Source of the DNA: Prolixibacteraceae bacterium
Lineage (GTDB): Bacteria; Bacteroidota; Bacteroidia; Bacteroidales; Prolixibacteraceae
Direction of reading: 5' to 3'
NCBI GenBank assembly: GCA_003457135.1
Contig: DMSQ01000051.1
Span: 1-64,000, forward strand
DNA length: 64,000 nt
Both the position numbers and the translations under genes were made by a program. Shown piece by piece: positions 16,442 to 25,045 of the stretch. Position 1 is the first letter of the stretch. Each line of letters starts with the position of its first letter. Under the pieces are notes generated by a model that worked only from the letters and a program-made list of their open reading frames with translations, did no database searches and had not been told where the DNA came from.

Positions 16442-19078
16442 ATGCTTCTTCGTTTATTTTTTTTCCTCTTTATTCTGCTAATTGGATTAAGTTCTGCCGT
16501 TGCTCAACCTGAAAAATATAGCCTGTCGTCTGATTCTACTGTAAACCGCCTCGCCGGGGCTCACAAAGTTTACTATGCAACGCGCATCGAAAAACGCCCC
16601 AAAATTGATGGCAGACTTAACGATGTTTGCTGGGAAACAGGCATTTGGTCTGGCGGATTTATTCAGCAAGTCCCCAATCAGGGAAAAAAACCGTCACAAG
16701 ATACGGAAATAAAACTTCTTTTTGACAACAGTAATTTATATGTGGGCTTCAAATGCTATGACAAAGGCCCCGGAAAGATCAGGCCTATATTAAGCCGACG
16801 GGATAAAATGGCAGGGGATATTGCCGGAATTGCAATCGATTCATACCACGACAAGCAGACTGCTTATGAATTTAACGTGGCAGCTTCTGGTCAAAAAGTT
16901 GATTTGGTTCATTTGGGCGCCTATTTATGGGACTTTAACTGGGATGCAGTTTGGGATGGCAAAGCGCAGGTTTATGATTCGATCTGGACTTCTGAAATAC
17001 AAATACCTTTCAGCCAGATCCGGTTTTCTCCGGGTAAAGAACAAGTTTGGGGTATGCATGTTTGGCGCTGGATTGACCGGCTGAGTGAAGAAGATCAGTG
17101 GAAGCTTATCCCGATTGATGCACCGTCAATGGTTTATTTGTTTGGAGAACTGAGAGGAATTGAAGGAATCAAGCCAAAGGTCAATTATGAGTTTCTGCCT
17201 TATGTGAATTCCAGATTTAGCCCGAATACTGATCTTAAAAATAAAATGAGCTATGGATATGGCCTAAATGGTAAAGTTGGCCTGAATTCAGGTTTTACTC
17301 TGGATTACGCTATTAATCCGGATTTTGGCCAGGTTGAAGCTGATCCGGCAGTCCTGAATTTAACTTCCTATGAAATATTCAACGAAGAAAAGCGACCATT
17401 TTTTCTGGAGGGAAATACCATCCTCGATTTTAGTTTTGGCGAAGATATGCTCTATTACAGTCGCAGGATTGGCCATGCCCCAAGCTATTTTCCCGGTTTA
17501 GACGATAACCAGACCATGAATATATCTGAGAACACTCCAATCTTAAGCGCTTTAAAACTGACCGGTAAAACCAAAAACGGATTGTCGGTAGGAGTGCTTC
17601 AAAGTTTTACAGCAAAGGAAAATGCAATTATTTATACTAATGACTCAAAATCAAAAATGGCCATTGAACCATTCACCAGTTTTATCGTCGGGCGCATTAA
17701 ACAGGACTTCGATAAAGGGAATACGGTTGTGGGAGGCATGGTAACTTCAACGTACAGGAACATTAACGATACCCACTTGGAATTTTTGTCGAATTCATCG
17801 TTGGCCGGAGGGATAGATTTTCAGCATAACTGGAAAAAGCGAAAGTATTTTATTGATTTCAAAGGCTTTTTTACAGAAATTAGAGGTGATGAAAAATCAA
17901 TTTCCAAATTACAGTACTCCCCTGTACACAATTATCAGCGGATAGATGCCGGCCATCTGGAATATGATACGTTGAAATCAAGCCTGTCAGGTTGGGGTGG
18001 GTCGTTACAAGGGGGAAAACGCAGCGGGAAACTTAGAATTATTGGCTCGCTGAATTGGCGAACTCCCGGTGTAGATTTAAATGATGTGGGATATTTAGCA
18101 CAGGCCGATGTGATCAAACAAATGGTCAATGTCACCTATAAAGTTAGCCAGCCTAAAGGGATTATCCAGAGTTATTTTGTTGAATTTGAACAGGAACACA
18201 ATTGGAATTATGGAAACGAAACCACACTCGACAGGTTTAAAATACATGGCTTTACCCAATTTAAAAACCTTTGGAACGTACACCTTAACTTAAAAGGGTA
18301 TATTAATTATTTCGACACGCGTGAGCTTAGCGGAAATCCAAACATTTTCCTTGGACCAAACCTTTTATTCAGCGGCCCTAAATTGTTTAAAGACGACTGT
18401 TTCAGGGATGTTGAATTATTTGTCCAAACCAATCAGGCCAAGGATTTATTCATCGGTGTGGGGCCCCGCCTGAGATATATTGAAGATCAAATTTCAAAAT
18501 CGAGTTCTTTTACCGCTTTTATTCGCTGGCAAATCAGCGACAGGTTTAGCATTTCCTCACGGACAGTTTTTGATCATTCAATTGATAACCATGAATATAT
18601 CAAAAATACCAGGTATCTGGTCGGAAAGATTGACCGCAATACCATATCATCAACATTTCGTCTGGAATATTTTGTTTCGCCTGAAATCTCATTACAATAT
18701 TACGGAAATCCTTATGCTTCAATCGGAAAATTTGACGACTTCAGGGAAGTGGCCGATGCCGATAACAAATCGCTGGCCTTGCGCTATAACAAGCTCGAAA
18801 AAACTCTTATGGCAAATAACACTTATATATTAGAAAATGATGAGCCGACTAAATACACGATAAGAAATCCTGATTTCAATTATCAGAAGTTTAATTCCAA
18901 TTTAGTCGGACGGTGGGAATTTAAGCCTGGTTCTACCTTTTACCTGGTGTGGACCAATTCCCGTTTTGCTAACGCTGGTGTGTTGGATCAATCAATCTGG
19001 AAAAGCTTTGTTAACATTCCTAATGTGAAATCCCAAAATGTGTTTATGGTCAAATTCAGCTATTGGTTTTCGTTATAA
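16442..19078 (+). CDS. DUF5916 outer-membrane protein with N-terminal CBM9-like domain
   Basis: An 878-residue exported protein. A signal peptide (MLLRLFFFLFILLIGLSSAVAQ) precedes a carbohydrate-binding-9-like domain at about residues 50-230, recognisable by KRPKIDGRLNDVCWE, an aromatic core, and the closing WRWIDRLSEEDQW. The remaining 640 residues show the alternating polar/hydrophobic pattern of a large beta-barrel, starting with NPDFGQVEADPAVLNL and EEKRPFFLEG, which mark the DUF5916 family. The last residues end in FSYWFSL, with a terminal aromatic typical of barrels. Function is not known for the family; binding or uptake of an exported oligomer is a reasonable guess. Confidence 0.85.
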   Translation: MLLRLFFFLFILLIGLSSAVAQPEKYSLSSDSTVNRLAGAHKVYYATRIEKRPKIDGRLNDVCWETGIWSGGFIQQVPNQGKKPSQDTEIKLLFDNSNLYVGFKCYDKGPGKIRPILSRRDKMAGDIAGIAIDSYHDKQTAYEFNVAASGQKVDLVHLGAYLWDFNWDAVWDGKAQVYDSIWTSEIQIPFSQIRFSPGKEQVWGMHVWRWIDRLSEEDQWKLIPIDAPSMVYLFGELRGIEGIKPKVNYEFLPYVNSRFSPNTDLKNKMSYGYGLNGKVGLNSGFTLDYAINPDFGQVEADPAVLNLTSYEIFNEEKRPFFLEGNTILDFSFGEDMLYYSRRIGHAPSYFPGLDDNQTMNISENTPILSALKLTGKTKNGLSVGVLQSFTAKENAIIYTNDSKSKMAIEPFTSFIVGRIKQDFDKGNTVVGGMVTSTYRNINDTHLEFLSNSSLAGGIDFQHNWKKRKYFIDFKGFFTEIRGDEKSISKLQYSPVHNYQRIDAGHLEYDTLKSSLSGWGGSLQGGKRSGKLRIIGSLNWRTPGVDLNDVGYLAQADVIKQMVNVTYKVSQPKGIIQSYFVEFEQEHNWNYGNETTLDRFKIHGFTQFKNLWNVHLNLKGYINYFDTRELSGNPNIFLGPNLLFSGPKLFKDDCFRDVELFVQTNQAKDLFIGVGPRLRYIEDQISKSSSFTAFIRWQISDRFSISSRTVFDHSIDNHEYIKNTRYLVGKIDRNTISSTFRLEYFVSPEISLQYYGNPYASIGKFDDFREVADADNKSLALRYNKLEKTLMANNTYILENDEPTKYTIRNPDFNYQKFNSNLVGRWEFKPGSTFYLVWTNSRFANAGVLDQSIWKSFVNIPNVKSQNVFMVKFSYWFSL

Positions 19079-19115
19079 ATTGCTTTCTTTTGCCTGAAAT
19101 TGAGAATTTAAAGTT

Positions 19116-20462
19116 GTGACTATTTCTGACTATTTACCTGTTTACCGAAAAAATCTGACGCTGGCCGTTCCTGTTATTTTTGCACAAATAGGGCAAGTGA
19201 CTGTTAATCTGGCCGATAATATGATGGTTGGTCATGTCGGAACTACCGAACTTGCTGCTGCATCGTTTGCAATCAATGTCTTTCATGTGGGAATGTTATT
19301 TGGACTGGGCTTAACTTTGGGCATAACTCCCCTGGTTGGGCAATCATTCAACTCACAAAATCCGGGTGGAGTAGGAGGATGGCTTAAAAATGGCGTTTTG
19401 GTGCATTTCATTTCCGCTGTGTTGCTTTGTTTGCTCATGTCGTCGGTTGTTTTCTTTATGGGACGAATGGGACAGAGCGAAGAGGTTGTACGGGCAGCAA
19501 TTCCATATTTTTTGATTCAGGTAGCCTCTCTTTTACCCATGATGATTTTCTTTTCAATGAAGCAATTTTTTGAAGGGGTTGGAAATACAAAAATTGCCAT
19601 GGTCATCACCATTATTGCCAATTTCTTAAATATTGGCCTTAATTATATCCTGATATTCGGTAAATTGGGATTTCCGGCCCTCGGACTGAATGGCGCCGGT
19701 TATGCCACTTTAATTGCAAGATTGATTATGCCGGTCATTTTTCTCCTGATTATTCTAAAAAGGCCGTCGTTCAAGGTTTACTTTTATTCGGCAAAAAAAG
19801 CAGGTTTCGAAATTAAAAAAATTAAGCGAATGTTATCTGTCGGATTATCAATCGGAATGCAAATGATCATCGAAATTCTGGCCTTTAGTGTTGGCGCCAT
19901 TATGTTGGGATGGATTTCGAAAGAGGCGCTGGCCGGTCATCAGGTTGCTATCGGGATGGCCGGGATGACCTACATGATTTCGTTTGGTTTGGCTTCGGGA
20001 ACAACTATCAGGGTAAGCCACGCCTTTGGCGATCGCGACCGGAATGAGTTAAAACATGCCATTTTCGCATCGCTTCATATAGTGATTGCTTTTATGTCGC
20101 TGATGGGAATTTTATTTATAGTATTACGCAATCAGCTTCCACTCTTGTTTACAAGCGATCCTGAAGTAATTAAGTTTGCAGCGGGATTGTTGATTGTTGG
20201 CGCGTTTTTTCAGATTTTCGATGGAGTGCAGGTTGTTTTGCTGGGCGCTTTGCGTGGAATGGCCGATGTGAGAATTCCAATGTTTATTGCATTTTTCTCT
20301 TATGTCGTTGTCAGTTTGCCCATCAGCTATCTACTGGCCTTTGTACTTAATTTTGGGTATTCCGGAGTCTGGATTGGATTTGTATTCGGACTTTCCACAG
20401 CCGCTATTTTATTTGGTTTCAGGTTAAAATATACCTACCGGAGCGCTGCCCATTTGTCGTAG
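19116..20462 (+). CDS. MATE-family multidrug efflux protein (NorM-like)
   Basis: A 448-residue, 12-helix transporter of the multidrug and toxin extrusion family. Helix 1 reads LAVPVIFAQIGQVTVNLADNMM and is followed by VGHVGTTELAAASFA, both typical of NorM proteins; they would export cationic compounds against Na+ or H+. The only start in front of helix 1 is the GTG at 19116; the first internal ATG would remove most of helix 1, so the GTG start is well supported. The gene follows the DUF5916 gene by 37 bases and may share its transcript. Confidence 0.9.
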   Translation: MTISDYLPVYRKNLTLAVPVIFAQIGQVTVNLADNMMVGHVGTTELAAASFAINVFHVGMLFGLGLTLGITPLVGQSFNSQNPGGVGGWLKNGVLVHFISAVLLCLLMSSVVFFMGRMGQSEEVVRAAIPYFLIQVASLLPMMIFFSMKQFFEGVGNTKIAMVITIIANFLNIGLNYILIFGKLGFPALGLNGAGYATLIARLIMPVIFLLIILKRPSFKVYFYSAKKAGFEIKKIKRMLSVGLSIGMQMIIEILAFSVGAIMLGWISKEALAGHQVAIGMAGMTYMISFGLASGTTIRVSHAFGDRDRNELKHAIFASLHIVIAFMSLMGILFIVLRNQLPLLFTSDPEVIKFAAGLLIVGAFFQIFDGVQVVLLGALRGMADVRIPMFIAFFSYVVVSLPISYLLAFVLNFGYSGVWIGFVFGLSTAAILFGFRLKYTYRSAAHLS

Positions 20463-20520
20463 CAGATAATTTACTTCAGGATTTAAGGTTTGAAAGACCA
20501 TAGTTAAGGCCACTCCGAAA

Positions 20521-20601
20521 AGTCATCCGATGAATGTTTTTGCAAAAGACTTAAAAATTTTCAGTCTGTTAATCTGTTAATTAGGAATTCATCGGATGAC
20601 T
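20521..20601. repeat. Perfect 15-base inverted repeat with 51-base spacer
   Basis: Arms agtcatccgatgaat (20521-20535) and its exact complement at 20587-20601. The spacer is AT-rich. It lies between the convergent MATE and sugar-isomerase genes and is distinct from the terminator at 20625. It could be an extragenic palindrome or a remnant of a small mobile element. Confidence 0.8.
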
Positions 20602-20624
20602 AAATTATAAGTAAAATTACAAAC

Positions 20625-20670
20625 GAAAAAAGCTTACAATCGGAATAATATCTAAATTGCAAGCTTTTTA
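20625..20670 (-). terminator. Terminator of the sugar-isomerase pair
   Basis: On the minus strand, AAAAAGCTTGCAAT pairs with ATTGTAAGCTTTTT across a loop of about 15 bases with one G-T pair, followed by more T. It is 25 bases past the stop at 20695. Confidence 0.72.
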
Positions 20671-20694
20671 CTTTCTGAACCTTTTAACCTGATT

Positions 20695-21564
20695 TTACTT
20701 GACGTATGGTGCGGCTTTTAAGAAATCATAGCTCTTTTGAACGCTTACCACAGGGTCAAAATTATATCTTTCAACTTCAACATAAGAATCTTTCAATCCG
20801 TTTTTATAGGCCGTTTCATAAATCGGTTTGAAATCCATCAGCCCGCTTTCACCGATTTCTTTTTCATCTTTGATGTGCAATACAGGGAAACGATCAGGAT
20901 ACATATTCATGTAGTCAACGGCTTTGTAACCGCCTTTCATGACCCAGTACACATCCATTTCGAAGAATACTTTTTTAGGATCTGTGTTTTTGAGCATCAA
21001 ATCATAAATAATACCATCCTCAATTTTTGCAAATTCGCGGTCGTGGTTATGATAGCCGAACCGAACCTTTGAAGAAGCAGTTATTTCTCCTATTGCGTTG
21101 TAAAAATCGCACCACATCTTTAATTCGTCCATCTTTTTGGGCATCGGCATACTTGGTTTGACCAAAAAACGAACGCCTGCCTCAAGATGATCTTCAAGCG
21201 CCTTTTTCCACCAATCCATGGATTCTGCATGTTTATCTTTCGAATAATTTGGTCCTCCGATATGGGCGCTTGTCAGTTTCATGCCAAGATCTTTAACTAC
21301 TTTTTTGAATTCTGAAGGAGCCATTCCGTAAATTTTCCCTTCAGCATAATTAGCAGCTTCCAAGGTGGTGAAGCCAATGTTTGAAACCGTTTTCAAGGTT
21401 CCCAATGCATCTGCTTTCATAGCCTCGCGTAATGAATAAAGCTGCAATCCAATGCCCTTTTTAGCTTTTGCTGATAGTTCAGTTGCCTTCAGTAAGGAGC
21501 TGCCCAATAGGCTTCCGGCAACAATAAATGAACTGGTTTTTAAAAAATCTCTTCTGTTTGTCAT
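20695..21564 (-). CDS. Exported sugar phosphate isomerase/epimerase-like TIM barrel
   Basis: A 289-residue xylose-isomerase-like TIM-barrel protein. The N-terminus (TNRRDFLKTSSFIVAGSLLG) is a Tat-type signal, twin Arg followed by a hydrophobic stretch, so it probably works in the periplasm. The barrel has GIGLQLYSLREAM as strand 1, YHNHDREF for a metal-ligand strand, FEMDVYWVMKGG and PVLHIKDEKE for the later ones. Exported proteins of this type are frequent in Bacteroidota and are thought to act on sugars or inositols; the substrate cannot be read here. It is translated one base after the stop of the small secreted protein upstream, so they form one operon. Confidence 0.86.
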   Translation of the reverse strand: MTNRRDFLKTSSFIVAGSLLGSSLLKATELSAKAKKGIGLQLYSLREAMKADALGTLKTVSNIGFTTLEAANYAEGKIYGMAPSEFKKVVKDLGMKLTSAHIGGPNYSKDKHAESMDWWKKALEDHLEAGVRFLVKPSMPMPKKMDELKMWCDFYNAIGEITASSKVRFGYHNHDREFAKIEDGIIYDLMLKNTDPKKVFFEMDVYWVMKGGYKAVDYMNMYPDRFPVLHIKDEKEIGESGLMDFKPIYETAYKNGLKDSYVEVERYNFDPVVSVQKSYDFLKAAPYVK

Positions 21565-21565
21565 T

Positions 21566-21955
21566 TTACTCTTTTAAGATGGTTATTTTTCTTAGTGCAG
21601 TAAGGGTTTTTAGCCCTTCGGGAGTGTCAACTTTGCCGACAAGCATGTCTTTTTCAAGTTTTAGCTCAACATTAATTTCGCTGCCATCAACCATTGTTGA
21701 AAACTTTACGACTTCCTTTTCGATATTGAGATTGCTTACAGCTAATTCACCGGCTTCAAGTTTAATTACACAGGTAATTTGTCCATCAGTTTCAGAAAAA
21801 ATCAAACTTCCTTTTTCGTATCCATAAGGCGCTTCGGTAACTTCATAAAGCCATTCGCCTAAAATGTGTTTGTTTTTTACTTCTGCCTGAATTTGTGAGA
21901 CTGAAGACAATAAAATTATTGCTAAGATCATTAGAGTCAAAAACTGTTTTTTCAT
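21566..21955 (-). CDS. Small secreted beta-rich protein, unknown
   Basis: A 129-residue protein with a clear signal peptide (MKKQFLTLMILAIILLSSVSQIQA) and a compact beta-rich body: ILGEWLYEVTEAPYGYEKGSL, ITCVIKLEAGEL, INVELKLEKDMLVGKVDTPEG. The opening GEWLYEV and the regular short strands suggest a lipocalin-like or DUF4488-like fold, but I cannot name the family. It comes one base before the Tat-exported isomerase-like gene, so both proteins share an operon and a compartment, which hints at a shared exported sugar function. Confidence 0.72.
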   Translation of the reverse strand: MKKQFLTLMILAIILLSSVSQIQAEVKNKHILGEWLYEVTEAPYGYEKGSLIFSETDGQITCVIKLEAGELAVSNLNIEKEVVKFSTMVDGSEINVELKLEKDMLVGKVDTPEGLKTLTALRKITILKE

Positions 21956-22110
21956 AGTTATCTGTTTTTTTGATTATGGGCTAAAAGTAAAAAAAAAAAC
22001 AGGAGTTTTAATTCAATAGGATGAATGATATTATCTTTTCAATAGTCCTTTTTTGAATTCAGAATTCCTTAAAAAAGGCTCCCTTCGAGCCACAATTTTT
22101 TATTTTGAAA

Positions 22111-24246
22111 ATGAATCAGAAGATAATTCAACTTATATCTCAACGAGTTGGTATTCAGGAAATACAGGTAATTAATACAGTTAGTTTACTGGATGAAGGC
22201 GCAACTGTCCCGTTTATTTCGCGATATAGAAAGGAACGGACAGGAAGTCTCGATGAAGTTCAGATTGAAACCATCAAAGATGAGAAGGAACGATTGGAGG
22301 AGTTATTAAAGCGCAAGGAAACCATCCTGAAAAGTATCCAGGAGCAAAATTTCCTGACTCCGGAGCTCTTACAGCGAATTGAAGATTGCTTCGATACCAC
22401 CGAACTGGAAGATATCTATCTGCCTTACAAACCAAAACGGCGGACCCGTGCCATGATTGCACGCGAAAAGGGTTTGGAGCCACTGGCTAAAATAATCATG
22501 AAACAAAATGAGCCGGATATTGACCGAAAAGCGCTTTCCTTTATAAACGGGTTGGTTGAGTCAGCAGATGAGGCCCTTGCCGGCGCCCGCGATATTATTG
22601 CCGAATGGATTAATGAGAATGAAATAGCGAGATCAATAGTGCGTCGTGCTTTTGATTCGGGAGCTTTTATTACAAGTAAAGTGATAAAAGGCAAAGAAGA
22701 GGAAGGCGTCAAATATCACGATTATTTTAATTGGAACGAACCGCTGAAAAAATGTCCGTCGCACCGGTTAATGGCTATGCGCCGTGGTGAAAATGAGGGT
22801 TTTCTCAGGGTTTCGATTTCTCCTGAAAGTGAAGATGTTATTTTGAGGCTTAAACGGTATTTTATAAACAGCGGAAACAGTTCCGCCGGTCAGATAGAAT
22901 TGGCCATATCCGATTCGTACAAACGATTACTGGAGCCATCTATCGAAACCGAATTTGCCAATTTATCGAAGGAAAAGGCCGATGAAGAGGCCATCCGGGT
23001 TTTTGTGGACAATTTGCGTCAGTTACTGCTTGCTGCACCCTTGGGACAAAAGCGTGTTTTAGCTTTGGATCCGGGTTATCGTACCGGTTGTAAGTTGGTT
23101 TGCCTCGATGCCCAGGGAAATTTGCTGCATAACGAAACCATTTATCCGCACAAACCGCAGGAAGAAACGAAACAGGCGGCTCGGAAAATATCTTCGCTGG
23201 TGAGTTCGTATCAGATTGAAGCCATTGCTATCGGAAATGGCACTGCCAGCCGCGAAACAGAAACTTTTATCAAGAAACTGCATTTTGACCGTGAATTGCG
23301 TGTTTACGTGGTTTCGGAAGATGGGGCATCCATCTATTCTGCATCAAAAATTGCCCGCGATGAATTTCCGCAATACGATGTAACTGTGAGGGGCGCTGTG
23401 TCTATAGGCCGGCGGTTGCTGGATCCGCTTGCCGAACTGGTAAAAATTGATCCGAAATCAATAGGCGTTGGCCAGTACCAGCACGATGTTGACCAGAAAA
23501 AATTGCAAAACAGCCTGGATAGGGTAGTTGAATCGAGTGTAAACCTGATAGGGGTAAATGTCAATACGGCTTCGAAACATTTGTTGACTTATATTTCGGG
23601 ACTTGGACCCATGCTTGCTCAAAACATTGTGGATTACCGAAAGGAAAAGGGCCCTTTTCATTCGCGGTCAGAATTAACCAGGGTAGCCCGTATGGGAGCA
23701 AAAGCCTATGAACAATCGGCCGGATTTTTACGAATTCCTGAAGCTGAAAATCCACTGGACAATTCGGCTGTTCATCCCGAATCGTACTATGTGGTTGAAA
23801 AGATCGCGAAGGATTTGAAAACCAATGTTCAGGAGTTGATTTCGAATGAAGAGTTGCAGAAGCAAATAGAATGGACGAAATATGTGACGGATCAAATTGG
23901 TCTTCCTACATTGAAAGATATTCAGATGGAACTCGCCAAACCTGGCCGCGATCCCCGGCAAATCATCAAAGTGTTCGAATTTGCCCCTAATATTTTTAAG
24001 ATAGAAGATTTGGTGGTAGGAATGGTTTTACCCGGAATTGTCACCAACATCACGAAGTTCGGAGTGTTTGTTGATGTAGGAGTGAAACAGGACGGGTTGG
24101 TTCATGTTTCGCAAATGGCCGACCGGTTTATCAGCGATCCTTCAGAAATAGTTAAACTTCATGAGCATGTTCAGGTCAAGGTAATTGAACTCGATTTTCA
24201 GAGAAAACGAATACAATTAAGCCTTAAACAAGCACAACCGTTATAA
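22111..24246 (+). CDS. tex: Tex-type RNA-binding transcription accessory protein
   Basis: A 711-residue Tex protein, a conserved nucleic-acid-binding factor. In order: the helical Tex N-domain (MNQKIIQLISQRVG, PFISRYRKERTGSLDE), the YqgF/RNase-H-like domain (VLALDPGYRTGCKL near 330), a helix-hairpin-helix stretch (ISGLGPMLAQNIVDYR), and a C-terminal S1 domain (GMVLPGIVTNITKFGVFVDV, then LVHVSQMADRF). All domains are intact and length is normal. I use the ATG at 22111; the frame also allows a TTG two codons earlier. It ends overlapping by six bases with the convergent PspC gene. Confidence 0.95.
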   Translation: MNQKIIQLISQRVGIQEIQVINTVSLLDEGATVPFISRYRKERTGSLDEVQIETIKDEKERLEELLKRKETILKSIQEQNFLTPELLQRIEDCFDTTELEDIYLPYKPKRRTRAMIAREKGLEPLAKIIMKQNEPDIDRKALSFINGLVESADEALAGARDIIAEWINENEIARSIVRRAFDSGAFITSKVIKGKEEEGVKYHDYFNWNEPLKKCPSHRLMAMRRGENEGFLRVSISPESEDVILRLKRYFINSGNSSAGQIELAISDSYKRLLEPSIETEFANLSKEKADEEAIRVFVDNLRQLLLAAPLGQKRVLALDPGYRTGCKLVCLDAQGNLLHNETIYPHKPQEETKQAARKISSLVSSYQIEAIAIGNGTASRETETFIKKLHFDRELRVYVVSEDGASIYSASKIARDEFPQYDVTVRGAVSIGRRLLDPLAELVKIDPKSIGVGQYQHDVDQKKLQNSLDRVVESSVNLIGVNVNTASKHLLTYISGLGPMLAQNIVDYRKEKGPFHSRSELTRVARMGAKAYEQSAGFLRIPEAENPLDNSAVHPESYYVVEKIAKDLKTNVQELISNEELQKQIEWTKYVTDQIGLPTLKDIQMELAKPGRDPRQIIKVFEFAPNIFKIEDLVVGMVLPGIVTNITKFGVFVDVGVKQDGLVHVSQMADRFISDPSEIVKLHEHVQVKVIELDFQRKRIQLSLKQAQPL

Positions 24247-24444
24247 AATTACCTTTTCCTCCGGAATAATAATCCACATAATCAGATAAGCAAAAAGACC
24301 GGGAAAACCAACACTGGCTATGGATAAAATTACGTAACCAATCCTGACAATTGTCGGATCAATATCAAAATAGTTTGCAATTCCGGCTAAAACACCGCCT
24401 ATCATTTTGTCTTTTGATCTGGTAAGTCGTTTCTGTATAGTCAT
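24241..24444 (-). CDS. PspC-domain membrane protein
   Basis: A 67-residue protein that consists almost only of a PspC domain: KRLTRSKDKMIGGVLAGIANYF, then DPTIVRIGYVILSIA and a second hydrophobic stretch ending in LIMWIIIPEE. PspC proteins take part in the phage-shock/envelope-stress response, but minimal forms like this one are widespread and mostly unstudied. The ATG at 24444 is chosen because a longer frame to 24519 would run into the upstream gene. Its stop overlaps the 3' end of tex on the other strand. Confidence 0.85.
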   Translation of the reverse strand: MTIQKRLTRSKDKMIGGVLAGIANYFDIDPTIVRIGYVILSIASVGFPGLFAYLIMWIIIPEEKVIL

Positions 24445-24445
24445 T

Positions 24446-24700
24446 TTAGTTGCCCTCCCCGTCTTCAAAAAAACTGTCCTGATTTTCCAATTCAGCTTCA
24501 AGAAACTCTTCAGCTTCATTGAGCAACTGCGCGATGAGATCTTTGTCTTTTGGTTTTTCGTCTATCCAGTAAATAGTCTGATTAACATCGAAATCTTCGA
24601 TATCGCTTCCGACAATGAACCGGGGTTTCTCATTGTGAACAACATACAACATATCAGGCATTTCCTGAGAGTTGTCGGCAAGCAAAAATTTTGGCAGCAT
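24446..24700 (-). CDS. Small acidic protein upstream of PspC gene
   Basis: An 84-residue acidic protein without signal or membrane segment. The N-terminal half looks like a small folded beta unit (MLPKFLLADN, LYVVHNEKPRFIVG, TIYWIDEKP), the second half is a Glu-rich helix (LLNEAEEFLEAELENQ). The stop lies one base before the PspC ATG, so the two are almost certainly cotranscribed and possibly partners. I do not recognise the family. Confidence 0.66.
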   Translation of the reverse strand: MLPKFLLADNSQEMPDMLYVVHNEKPRFIVGSDIEDFDVNQTIYWIDEKPKDKDLIAQLLNEAEEFLEAELENQDSFFEDGEGN

Positions 24701-24830
24701 GGGTTTCTGTTTTTTGATTTGTTAAACAAATTTAGATAAAATTGGGAACTTTCAGCACTGATGTTCATCTAAATTTAAGCATTTACCATTCAATAACTTT
24801 AAATCTGCCAATATTAATCCCAGGGGCGAT

Positions 24831-24908
24831 TCATTCCATGAAATACTGATGTATCAATTCCAATAATTGATCTTTTCTGACGGGTTTTGTAAGATAATCA
24901 GTACATCC
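24831..24908 (-). pseudogene. C-terminal remnant of a response-regulator receiver domain
   Basis: In the gene-poor 24701-25036 gap, the minus strand reads GCTDYLTKPVRKDQLLELI followed by HQYFME and a stop. This is the last beta-strand/helix of a CheY-like receiver domain, with the hallmark Lys-Pro (residues 8-9 of the fragment). Two codons upstream is an in-frame TAG, and no further receiver sequence is visible. It is therefore a leftover of a deleted hybrid kinase or response regulator, not a gene. The rest of the gap shows nothing else except the mutS2 promoter region. Confidence 0.72.
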
Positions 24909-25019
24909 GGTCTAATTGATGATATTGAGCCTTCGGGCGCCACTTTATTCTATGATTCCAAATAGATTTTAAAAAGGTAAAATTGTCGTACACCCCCAAT
25001 GGAATTTGGATTTCCTTCG

Positions 25020-25027
25020 TACTTTTG
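25020..25027 (+). promoter_or_regulatory. -7 element TACTTTTG upstream of mutS2
   Basis: Exact TAnnTTTG match 19 bases before the mutS2 ATG (25046). A TTTG at 25005 is too close to serve as the -33 element. Confidence 0.45.
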
Positions 25028-25045
25028 CGCATCTAATTGCAATGT

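Noticed and set aside
22077..22091. ggctc-ccttc-gagcc hairpin followed by T-rich sequence upstream of tex
   Set aside because: Only five pairs and no gene ends there on the plus strand; could be a leader structure but not supportable.
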